Part shown: one piece after another, positions 1 through 9,513 of the stretch
Numbering within the stretch: position 1 is the first letter of the stretch
How the letters are laid out: each line of letters starts with the position of its first letter
Source of the DNA: Astragalus membranaceus
Lineage: Eukaryota; Streptophyta; Magnoliopsida; Fabales; Fabaceae
Assembly: GCA_039519185.1 (NCBI GenBank)
Contig: CM076847.1
Coordinates: 73,605,247 to 73,669,246 of the forward strand
DNA: 64,000 nt
Reading direction: 5' to 3'
Position numbers and translations under genes: made by a program
Notes under the pieces: generated by a model
Seen by the model: only the letters and a program-made list of their open reading frames with translations
The model's database searches: none
Told to the model about the DNA's origin: nothing

Positions 1-887
1 GAGACCCACCTATCAGGGATGCAAGGTAAAAGTTCTCAAAGCGAGTGTGCGTGTAGGAGGGAGTGTATTTACCCTAATGACTCTATGCTACAACAGGCAT
101 GTAGACTTACGTCTTCATTAGGAGGTCATACACATGGATGGAATGGCACATTGAATCAAGACATTTAAAATGCATCCAATAACAAGCAAGCAATTGATCC
201 TAGGCGTAGAATGATCTTAATTAAACTAAGGAACATATGAACAATGATTTCTCAATAACATGAGAAAAGGGGAAATTGCGTCAAGGCTAAGGTAATCTTA
301 TCCTTTGCATTCATGAATATGTGCCCAAAGGTTAGTAACACAATCAAAGAGGAGGGAGCATCAAGGTTTTGGGAAACCCATCCTTTGCAATATCCCATGG
401 ACCTTAAACCACAAACCTAACTATCTTTTATTCATTAGGAAGTTAAAAGGGGGAGGTTGAATCATCTGAGACCATCTTCACCACTTAGAAAATGATGCAC
501 TAGGCATAGGTGGGAATCATGTGGTTCATCATCAACAAGGACACTACAGCTAAATTAAATCACATAGGGCAATTTTGGCATGGATCACAATGATTAAATT
601 TTAACAAATGAAAAGACTGAAATACCTCTGATGAAGACAGATATTACAACTCTGAAGAACGCAAACCCCGACTAACCCTTGCAGGAGATCAGCTCAGACG
701 GACTAACGGCGCGAATAGAGCAAAAATGAAGCGTAGAACTGGAAAATGAGATTTGCGAGAGTTGTCTTCTCAGATCTCGTGAAATGTGTCTGGAGCAACT
801 CTTCTCTGATCTTGTGAGATGTGTGTGTGTGTCTGAAGATGTGTGTGTCTTTTCTGATTTCGTCCCCCCAATGTGATTTGAGGCTGC

Positions 888-896
888 CTATTTATA
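888..896 (-). promoter_or_regulatory. TATA box of Ogre-like LTR (partial copy)
   Basis: On the minus strand this reads TATAAATAG inside CCTATAAATAGGC. The ATCGATT array lies just upstream on that strand and a purine/CA-rich leader lies downstream. It is the likely LTR promoter. Equivalent boxes are at 11604-11612 and 22613-22621. Confidence 0.65.
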
Positions 897-930
897 GGCG
901 TAGAATTTTTAAAAACATTTATTGCAATGA

Positions 931-1395
931 TGAATCGATTGTTTGAGCCTTTGGAAATATGTAGGAATCGATTCTTTATGTTTGGAAATGATAAGAATCG
1001 ATTATATGGCCTATGGAAAAAGGTAGGAATCGATTCTTGGCTCTTTAAAGTGGCCTGAAAATCGATTTCAAGGCCTATGAAAGGAGAGGGAAATCGATTT
1101 TCAGGACATTTATAATAGGTGAAAATCGATTCCATGTTTAGTTAAAGCAATGAGGAATCGATTCATGGCCTATGGAAGAGCTTGAAAATCGATTTCAGGG
1201 CCTATGAAAGAAGAGGGAAATCGATTTTCAGGACATTTATAATAGGTGAAAACCGATTCTTCACTTAGTTAAAACAATTAGGAATCGATTCATGGCCTAT
1301 GGAAAGGCCTGAAAATCGATTTCAAGGCCTATGCAATATACTATAAATCGATTCTTGGCCTTTGGAACAAAATAGAAATCAATTCTTGCTTTCCA
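931..1395 (-). repeat. Array of palindromic ATCGATT motifs in LTR promoter region
   Basis: About 13 exact ATCGATT motifs plus two one-base variants occur in about 465 bp. They are mostly in the forms GAATCGATTC or AAATCGATTT, separated by related spacers such as GGCCTATGGAA and CAGGACATTTATAATAGG. The array starts about 35 bp upstream of the TATA box on the minus strand. The same array is at 11650-12235 (longer by about 127 bp) and 22656-23108. Confidence 0.85.
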
Positions 1396-1625
1396 AAAAA
1401 AATGCTTTTAGGTCTTTGCCATGCATGCATAAAATATTTTTCAAAGCTTGCCATGTATGCATAACATATTTTTCAAAACCCTAATTTCTTAAAAAGTGCA
1501 TTCTAACCCTAAGAATGATTTCAAAACTTTGGAGCGGTTTCTAGGATCCAAAATGCATAATTTATTTTTGTGTGGAAAATTAGGGTTTGGACCTAAGCCG
1601 GACAAAATTGGGGTATGACAGCGAC

Positions 1626-2813
1626 GTGGCGCAGTTTGTGTATTCATGTTTGACCTGTCAGAAATCGAAGGTCGAGCATCAGAAGCCTGCGGGGATGATT
1701 CAGCCGTTGAATGTTCCAGAGTGGAAGTGGGATAGTATTTCCATGGATTTCGTGACTGGGTTACCCAATACGTCGAGAGGGCATGATTCGATTTGGGTGG
1801 TTGTGGATAGATTGACGAAGTCTGCTCATTTCATTCCTATCGGCATTAAGTATCCGGTGTCGAGATTGGCAGAAATCTATATTCAGGTGATTGTGAAGCT
1901 GCATGGCGTTCCTTTATGCATTGTGTCGGATAGAGACCCAAGGTTCACTTCGGACTTTTGGAGTAGTTTGCAGAAGGAGTTGGGTTCGAAATTGAGGTTG
2001 AGTTCAGCTTATCATCCTCAAACTGATGGGCAGACAGAGAGGACGATTCAATCGTTGGAAGATTTGTTGAGGTCATGTGTTCTAGAGCAGGGAGGTGCGT
2101 GGGATACTCATCTTCCATTGATCGAGTTTACCTACAACAACAGTTATCATTCCAGTATAGGGATGGCGCCGTTTGAGGCGTTGTATGGTCGGAGGTGTAG
2201 GACTCCGGTGTGTTGGTATGAGACTGGAGAAAGTTTAGTACTTGGACCTGAGCTAGTCAGAGAAACTACTGAGAAAGTGAAGGTGATCCGGGAGAAAATG
2301 AAAGCGTCGCAGAGTAGACAGAAGAGCTACCATGATAAGAGAAGGAAAGATTTAGAATTTGAAGCGGGTGACCACGTGTTCCTGAAGGTCACACCTATGA
2401 CTCGTGTTGGACGTGCGCTGAAATCGAAGAAGTTGACTCCTCGTTTCATTGGGCCGTATCAGATTACGGAAAGAGTTGGAAGTGTTGCATATCGGGTGGC
2501 CTTGCCACCTAATCTTTCGAACTTGCACGACGTGTTTCACATGTCGCAGCTTCGGAAGTATATTGCGGATCCGTCTCATGTGATCCAACCAGATGATGTA
2601 GAGGTGCGGGATAATCTCACTGTGGAGACCGTGCCTGTACGAATTGAGGATAGGGAAGTGAAGACCCTTCGAGGTAAGAAGATCAATCTGGTGAAGGTTG
2701 TTTGGTTTGGAGCAGCTGGTGAAAGCCTGACATGGGAGCTGGAAGATAAGATGCGAGAGTCGTATCCAGAATTGTTTGAATCAGGTATGTTTTCGAGGAC
2801 GAAAAAATCCTAA
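1626..2813 (+). pseudogene. Ty3/gypsy integrase C-terminal part, internal region 0
   Basis: This is the 3' part of a gypsy polyprotein. It starts inside the zinc-binding region of integrase (SCLTCQKSK), because the upstream half is separated by the Ogre insertion. The catalytic core is visible: MDFVTGLP with the first Asp, SDRDPRF with the second, and [10 protein letters not shown] with the Glu. The GPY/F-like region ([13 protein letters not shown]) and a C-terminal chromodomain-like segment ending in [15 protein letters not shown] follow. The protein sequence is the same as that encoded at 23351-24538. A reading frame opens upstream in LTR sequence and fuses about 13 LTR-derived residues to it; that start is probably meaningless. 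The C-terminal type suggests the Tekay/Del chromovirus lineage, which is an inference. Confidence 0.9.
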
Positions 2814-2825
2814 GTGGGGGAGAGT

Positions 2826-4994
2826 TATAACACCCCGGAAATATTTAATCGAATTATTAAGTTTATTGGAGGCGTGATTAATTTAATTAAAATGATGGGT
2901 GTTGTTCAGGAGGTGGAACGAGTAAAGAGGGTGGTGTTGGCGTGGGAGGCCCAGTGCTCGCTGAACCCACAGCTTAAACCCTAGGGGTCTAAGCCAAACT
3001 TCTCTCATTTTCACATTGTAGAGAGAAAGAAATCAGAATTGAGAGAGAGTGAGGAGCGCTGCGCTAAAGGAGTGGAAGGAGGGGAATCTTCTCAAGTTTT
3101 TCTTTAGGTAAGAGTTCTTAATCCTTCTATGCCGTTTTTTTTCCTTTTCCTAGTGTTGTAGCCTTCAATCCCTAACCTCCATTGTGTTGATTCCTCATTG
3201 ATCAAAGAAGTGAGCGTGGCTACGGTTTCGAAGGAAGAAGGAGAAGCTTCGTTCGTTGTGTTGCTGGGTTTTGTACGTGACTCCTTCGTCGTTGTTCCGG
3301 ATCATACAAATTCGAGGTAAGGGTGAGCGTTTCGGTTTAACATGATTGGGTATATAGTGGGGTTTTGTGGGGTTTGTGGGAATTGATATTGTTGATGAAA
3401 TTGATGATGTTTTGATGAATTGATATTGTTGATGAAATTGATGATGTTTTGATGAATTGATATTGTTGATGAAATTGATATTGTTGAAGAGTTCTGATGT
3501 TGTTTTGGTGAAATTGATGTTATTTGAAGAATTTGATGATTTGTTGGAATGAAAATTCGATGGTGTCCTTGATTAAATTTGATGATTGATTTGGTGAATA
3601 AAACGTGTTTTTGGTGTTGGTGATGTGCGGAAAAGAATTGTGATGTGATCGGGTTGGGTGAAAAATTAAGTTTACTGAAATATCTGCACGTTGCACTGTT
3701 GCTGCCCATTCGCGCCTCGCCCGCGCTGCAGTCGCGCTCCAGGCGCAAGCGCGCTGCGCTGTGGCACGCTGTTACTGCCCAATCGCGCCTCAGTCGCGCC
3801 CAGCTCGCGCTTCAAGCGCGAGTCACTGTTTCCCACTGTTTTCTTGCTGTTTTCACACTGTTTTCTCAGTTTTTAAAGGTGATGTTTTCTCCACAAAAAT
3901 ATGATGTTTCCTCCATAAAAATGTGATGTTTCCACTAATAAAAATGTGACGTTTCCCAATTCAAATGTAGTGTTTTCCCAAGCTTGAAAATGTGGTGTTT
4001 TTCCGAATTTAAAATGTGATGTCCTTCAAATTAAGATGTGATGTTTTATAAATTAAAACGGGATGTTTTTCTAAACTCTAAACGTGTTGTTACCCAAATT
4101 TCAAAGGTGATATGTATGATGATAATGTAACATGAATTATGATGATTTGTGACGAATATACTCTATGAGTATGATTATAATGATGTTGTAATGTGATTGT
4201 GATGAATTACGACGAATACACTCTATGAGTGTTTTATGACGATGATGATGAGTACTCCAGGTGAGTGTCTTTTTTTGGTGAAATTGCACATGTGTCCATA
4301 GAGTCTCATAGCATGTGCACATTGTGACGAATAGGCTTCGGCCTCTTAATGATGACGGTGTGCCCCTAGTGGCTTATTATGACGAGTATGGTACCATCAT
4401 GCATATACCCAGGTGTGGGTTGCATTATCATGCATATTCATGACTGTGACTTGTTGGCAAATTGTGTTTTGAGTTGGTGTTTGGCGATGATGATGTGGTG
4501 TTGATAATGATGTTGTATGATTGTTTGTCTTCATTACTCTACTATGTGCTTGATTATGTTTTGTTGAAATTCTCACCCCTTCTGCTTGGAATGTTGCTCT
4601 ATTGTGGCAACGCTGCAGGTAACCGCGAGTGAAGGTCTTGCTGCCTTCTGTGTTAGCTATTGGGATGTATGTTGAGTCGCTCTCTGATACTGTAGCACCT
4701 AGGGGGCGTAGTTGAAGTTAGTTAGTTGTTGATTAACTGTTTAATGATTATGTTGAGAATATGAGATGTGTTTGAGGGGCTTAGTGAGTTATTATCTTAT
4801 TCCGCTGTGACGTGTTGATTTATGAGGTTTAATTTTTATGACGGTGGTTTGTTGCACAAACTTTAATGAGTGCAAACGATGAGTTTCTTATGACGATGTG
4901 GCATTTCTTTTCTATCAATTAAATTAATATTTTTGAAAAGGAAATTTACTCTGATAATGACGTGTAAATTGAGGGGTAGAAAAGGGGTGTTACA
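2826..4994 (+). repeat. Ty3/gypsy LTR 1 (2169 bp)
   Basis: It begins TATAACACCCCGG (a variant of the usual TGTAACACCCC) directly after the purine tract GTGGGGGAGAGT (2814-2825). It ends GGGGTGTTACA just before a tRNA-Met type primer site. It has the same length as LTR 2 and differs from it by only about three or four bases as read by eye, for example at 3718, 4160 and 4546. It contains a GATATTGTTGATGAAATTGA tandem repeat (about 3387-3485), a CG-rich tract (about 3710-3825) and GATGTTT-rich runs. The stretch has no gene of its own. Confidence 0.92.
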
Positions 4995-4998
4995 TTAG

Positions 4999-5010
4999 TG
5001 GTATCAAAGC
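4999..5010 (+). other. Primer binding site, tRNA-iMet type
   Basis: TGGTATCAAAGC lies four bases after the LTR end. It matches the usual plant initiator-Met primer site TGGTATCAGAGC with one change. Equivalent sites are at 26724-26735 and, on the minus strand, 38662-38673. Confidence 0.85.
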
Positions 5011-5107
5011 AGTTCGGTCTGTCCGGCCGGTGGTCGAGTCGTCAAGTTGAGTAGCATTTGAGTTTTGTTACTCGTTTTTGAATTCTGTTTTCTGTTACAG
5101 TGCTAGA

Positions 5108-6499
5108 ATGGCAGGACGGAACGATGCTGCACTTGCTGCTGCTTTGCAGGCTATAGCTGGGGTTGTGGGCAACATGCCAGGTGCTGGTGATGCTGGGACG
5201 CGCAGTTTGGCTACGTTCCAGCGAGAGAACCCTCCTACTTTTGAAGGCGGGTATAACCCTGATGGTGCCCTTGAGTGGCTGAGAGAGATGGAGCGGATCT
5301 TCCGCGTTATGGATTGTACCGATGCCCAGAAGGTTCGTTATGGTACGCACATGTTGAAGAAAGAGGCTCATGACTGGTGGATGACGGTTAGGCAAAGGTT
5401 GATGGTCGCCAATGAAGAGATTACTTGGGCTGTGTTCCAGAGAGAGTTCAGGAGGAAATACTATCCGGAGGATGTCCGCGGAAAGAAAGAGGTCGAGTTT
5501 CTGAGACTTGAGCAAGGTAACATGTCTGTAACGGAATATGCTGCAAAATTTACTGAGCTGTCCAAGTTTTATCCACACTATGATGGGGAGGGTGCTGAGT
5601 TCTCCAAATGCATCAAGTTTGAAAATGGGTTGCGTGCTGATATTAAGAAAGCCATAGGGTATCAACAAATTCGTGTGTTCTCTCTGTTGGTTGATAGCTG
5701 CCGAATTTTTGAGGAAGACAGTAATGCCTTCTCCAGAGTTATGAAAGAAAAGCAAAAGAACTTCTCAAGTCGTGGTAAGCCATATGAGGTGTCTGCTGGT
5801 AAGGGCAAAGGGAAGTTTGTTGGTGGGTCTAAGCGAAGTGGGGGAGATGCTGTAGCCAGCATTACTTGTTACACGTGTGGGAGAGCAGGTCATAAAAGTC
5901 CAGATTGCCCAAGCGGGGATAAGAAGAGATGTTATCGGTGTGGGAAAGAGGGGCACATATCTTCCAGCTGTGATAAGAAAGAGATGGTATGTTTTAATTG
6001 TGGGGAGAGTGGTCATATGAGTACACAGTGCTCAAAACCCAAGAAGGAGAAGTCTTTTGGGAAAGTGTTCGCCCTGGCTGAGTCTGACGTGGTGAATGAG
6101 ATTCGAGGTACGTGCTATATCAATAATTTTCCTCTTATTGCTATTGTTGATACTGGTGCTACCCATAGTTTTATTGCTGCCGCATGTGTTAAGAGACTAA
6201 GTCTTGTCTTATCTGATATGTTGAGAGAGATGGTTATCGATACTCCAGCTAAGGGTTCGGTAACTACCTCCGTTGTATGTGCCAAATGTCCTGTATCTAT
6301 ATATGGTAGAGAATTTTTAGTTGATTTGATCTGTTTGCCGCTGAGTGGAATGGATGTCATTCTGGGTATGGACTGGTTAGTCGATAATCATGTTCATATC
6401 AACTGTCGCGAAAGGTCCGTGAGTTTCGCTTCGCCTGAAGAGAGGTCTGGTTTGTTATCTGCGGGTCAGCTGCACAGGGTGATGAGAGAAGAGGTTTAG
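5108..6499 (+). pseudogene. Ty3/gypsy gag and protease, internal region 1, ended by UAG
   Basis: The first ATG is in CTAGAATGGCAGG, as in the two sister copies. The product begins [18 protein letters not shown] and contains a retrotransposon capsid domain (about residues 40-200, [16 protein letters not shown]). Three CCHC zinc knuckles follow ([42 protein letters not shown]), then an aspartic protease with the DTGATHSFI active site. The frame ends at TAG 6497-6499, where the sister copy at 26833 has CAG. Reverse transcriptase code continues in the same frame after it. This is therefore a nonsense change in a Gag-Pol polyprotein, not a natural gag terminus. Confidence 0.92.
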
Positions 6500-7416
6500 C
6501 TGTTTTCTCTGTTAGCGTCGTTGTCTGCTGAGAGCCAAGCGAAGATTGATGAGTTGCAGGTGGTGTCTGAGTTTTCCGAGGTGTTTCCTGACGAGATTCC
6601 GGATATACCACCAGAGAGAGAGGTGGAGTTTACTATTGATCTGGTCCCTGGCACTAAGCCTGTGTCTATGGCACCATATAGAATGTCTGCGTCTGAATTG
6701 GCAGAATTGAAGAAGCAACTTGAGGATTTGTTAGAAAAGAAGTTTGTAAGACCGAGTGTGTCGCCGTGGGGAGCTCCAGTGTTGCTAGTGAAAAAGAAAG
6801 ATGGTAGTATGAGGTTGTGTGTAGACTATCGTCAATTGAATAAAGTTACAATCAAGAACAAGTATCCGTTACCGAGGATTGATGACTTGATGGATCAGTT
6901 AGTGGGTGCTAGAGTATTCAGCAAGATTGATTTAAGGTCTGGTTATCATCAGATCAAGGTGAAAGATGAAGACATCCAGAAGACGGCGTTTAGGACAAGA
7001 TATGGGCATTATGAGTATTCCGTAATGCCTTTCGGTGTGACAAATGCGCCGGGGGTATTCATGGGGTACATGAACCAAATCTTTCGGGAGTATCTGGACA
7101 AGTTTGTAGTGGTTTTCATTGATGATATTCTGATTTATTCTAAGTCGGAAGAGGAGCATGCGGAACATCTGAGGTTGGTGTTGGAAATTCTGAGGGACCG
7201 AAAGTTATATGCAAAGTTGTCCAAGTGTGAGTTTTGGTTGAAGGAAGACAGTTTTCTCGGTCATGTGATTTCTAGTGAGGGGATTGCGGTGGATCCTTCT
7301 AAAGTTGATGCAGTGTTGCAGTGGGAGTCCCCGAAGTCAGTTACTGAGATAAGGAGTTTTCTGGGATTAGCGGGTTATTATAGAAGATTCATTGAGGGGT
7401 TTTCGAAGTTGGCTCT
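6500..7416 (+). pseudogene. Ty3/gypsy reverse transcriptase, internal region 1
   Basis: This continues in frame after the UAG at 6497. It carries the usual RT landmarks: [17 protein letters not shown], the fingers motif [45 protein letters not shown] and the catalytic [23 protein letters not shown] and the thumb/connection segment [15 protein letters not shown] follow. Code stops being gypsy at 7416, where a CACTA element is inserted after TCT. The open frame that runs on to 7471 is CACTA sequence. The remaining RNase H code resumes at 8641. Confidence 0.92.
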
Positions 7417-8637
7417 CACTACAAAAAAATTAGTCATTAGCGAGGGACAGTTCCCTCGCAAAATGACCTGATTCCCTCACTAATGGTTATTTGCGAGGGA
7501 CTTAGCGAGGGACTGGTTCCCTCGCTAATTCCCTCCTCGCAAATGGGATTAGCGAGGGAAGTTGGATCCCTCGCTAATTAGCGAGGGACTATGCCGTCGC
7601 TAGTTCCCTCGCTAATGACTGCAGCTTTTCAGGTGATGGGACTCAGTTGCAGGGGTTGGTAAATGCGCAGGAATTAGCGACGGCTTTTTCCCTCGCTAAT
7701 TCCCTCGCTAATGACTGCAGTTTTCAAAAAAAAAAAATGACACGTGTCCAGTGCTGAATGGCTTGTTTTTTTTTATATATATTAATTAATGAATATTATA
7801 TTATATTATTAATTTTGTGGTGATGTGTGGTGGTGGTGGCGTGGTGGTGGTGGTGGCGTGGTGGTGGTGATGGGTGGTTTAGAGTAGAGAGAAGGAGAAG
7901 AGTAAGGGAGAAAGAGAGAGAGAGGAGTGAGAGTGGTGGTGGTGGCGTGGTGGTGGTGGTGATGGGTGGTTTAGAGTAGAGAGAGAAGGAGAAGAGTAAG
8001 AGAGAGAGAGAGAGAGAGGGAGAAAGAGAGAAGAGTGAGAGTGGTGGTGGTAGGGTGGTGGGTTGGTGGTGGTGAAGAGTAAGAGAGAGTGAGTGAGAGT
8101 GGTAGGAGGTATGTGGTGGTGGTGGTGGTGGAAGAGTGAAGAGAGAAGAAGAGTGTGAGAGGAGGTGGTGATGGTGGTGGTGGTGGTGTTGGAAGAGTGA
8201 AGAGAGAAGAAGGGTGTGAGAGGAAGTGGAAGGGGGAAGAGGAAGGGAAGAGGAATGGTGAAGAGTGAGTGAGTGAGAAAGAAGAGTGAAGGTGTAAACG
8301 GATATAAAGGAAAAAAGAAAAAAATTTGCGAGGGAATTAGCGAGGGAACTGTCTCATCATCTGAAAAGTTAACGTTAGCGAGGGAACTGTCCCTCGCTAA
8401 TTTCTGCACCTTTACCAACCCCTGCGCTGAGTCCCATCATCTGAAAAGCAAAATTTAGCGAGGGAATTAGCGAGGGCAGTCATTAGCGAGGGACAGTTCC
8501 CTCGCTAATTCCCTCGCTAATGACAAAAAAATTGACAGCTCTATGCCCTCGCTAATTCCCTCGCTAATGTCTGTTTTTGCGAGGGACAACAAGTCCCTCG
8601 CTAATGTCCGTCGCTAATTAGTGTTTTTTTTGTAGTG
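7417..8637. mobile_element. Non-autonomous CACTA (En/Spm-like) element
   Basis: It starts CACTACAAAAAAATTAGTC and ends AATTAGTGTTTTTTTTGTAGTG, so its termini are inverted CACTA repeats. It is flanked by the 3-bp target duplication TCT (7414-7416 and 8638-8640). The uninterrupted site is visible in the sister copy near 29142. Both ends (about 7430-7720 and 8325-8620) carry many TTAGCGAGGGA / TCCCTCGCTAA units in both orientations, as subterminal transposase-binding repeats do. The middle (about 7815-8290) is GGTGGT and GAGAGA low-complexity DNA. No transposase code is seen, so it is non-autonomous. Confidence 0.95.
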
Positions 8638-8640
8638 TCT

Positions 8641-9508
8641 GCCGTTGACCCAATTGACTTGCAAGGGTAAGGCCTTTGTTTGGGATGACCGATGTGAAGA
8701 GAGTTTCAATGAGTTGAAGAAGAGGTTGACCACGTCTCCGGTGTTGATCCTGCCTAATCCGGTTGAGCCGTTTGTGGTTTATTGTGATGCTTCCAAGATG
8801 GGTTTGGGTGGCGTGCTTATGCAGAATGGGAAAGTGGTCGCTTATGCGTCGAGACAATTGAGAACTCATGAAAGAATTACCCTACTCATGATTTGGAACT
8901 TGCTGCGGTGGTATTCGCGTTGAAAATCTGGAGACATTACTTGTATGGATCGAGATTTGAGGTGTTCAGTGATCACAAGGGCCTTCAGTATCTGTTCGAT
9001 TAGAAAGAGTTGAATATGAGGCAGCGCCGGTGGTTAGAACTATTGAAAGATTATGATTTTGAATTGAGTTATCACCCGGGAAAAGCTAATGTGGTTGCAG
9101 ATGCTTTGAGTTGGAAGACTTTGCATATGTCGGCATTGATGGCTAGAGAGTTTGAGTTAATTGAGCAATTCAGGGACATGAGTTTAGTTTGTGAAGTTAC
9201 ACCTCAGAGTGTCAGGTTGGGTATGTTGAAAATTGGCAATGATTTTATGGCTGGTATCCGAGAAGCGCAGAAGTTAGATGTTAAATTGGTTGATCTGATG
9301 AGTGGGATTGGTCAGTCTGAGAATGAGGACTTCGAGATAGATGCGCAGAATGTATTGAGATATCGAGGAAGGATTTGTGTTCCCGAAGATGAAGAAATGA
9401 GGAAGGCAATTCTCGAGGAAGGCCACAAGAGTAAGTTGAGTATCCATCCTGGAGCGACAAAGATGTATCAAGATCTGAAAAAGATGTTCTGGTGGCCTGG
9501 GTTGAAGC
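8641..9508 (+). pseudogene. Ty3/gypsy RNase H and integrase N-terminus, internal region 1
   Basis: This resumes the polyprotein after the CACTA element. RNase H begins around [15 protein letters not shown], and the integrase zinc finger begins around [16 protein letters not shown]. Compared with the sister copy (29145-30013) there is a one-base loss in the run near 8872 (CATGAAAGAATT against CATGAAAAGAATT) that shifts the frame. There is also CAG to TAG at 9001-9003, and a CGG to TGG change (Ser-Arg to Ser-Trp) near 9112. The code is cut at [11 protein letters not shown] by the Ogre-like insertion. The sequence after 9513 in the open frame is LTR. Confidence 0.92.
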
Positions 9509-9513
9509 GCGAC
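9509..9513 (+). other. Target site duplication GCGAC, left side of Ogre-like element
   Basis: GCGAC here and at 23346-23350 directly flank the element ends. The undisturbed site (GCGCGACGTGGCGC) is present in the sister copy at about 30011. Confidence 0.95.

Larger units (their letters stand above)
1..1620 (-). mobile_element. Partial LTR of Ogre/Tat-like retrotransposon, cut by window edge
   Basis: This stretch matches 21726-23345, the distal part of the right LTR of the complete element at 9514-23345, almost base for base. It ends in GGGGTATGACA, which on the minus strand is the LTR start TGTCATACCCC. The next bases are GCGAC and then integrase code, exactly as at 23346. It shares with the right LTR the short form of the ATCGATT array and lacks the ~127-bp extra segment of the left LTR (9514-12463). 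It is therefore a copy of the same insertion, not an independent one. The rest of the element must lie left of the window. Confidence 0.9.

Noticed and set aside
770..1135. 121-codon minus-strand frame in the Ogre-like LTR, also at 22495-22860
   Set aside because: It spans the TATA box and ATCGATT array, so it is promoter sequence. The third LTR copy, which differs by small changes, breaks it.
1587..1625. Apparent N-terminus of a 408-residue LTR-integrase fusion (also 23312)
   Set aside because: It is created only by insertion of the LTR next to integrase code. There is no evidence of a natural start.
5042..5755. 237-codon minus-strand frame opposite gag (also 26767-27480)
   Set aside because: It is a shadow of the gag frame. 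Gag has clear domains on the plus strand.
7879..8418. His/Ser/Pro-rich open frame on the minus strand
   Set aside because: It is translation of GGTGGT and GAGAGA low-complexity DNA inside the CACTA element.
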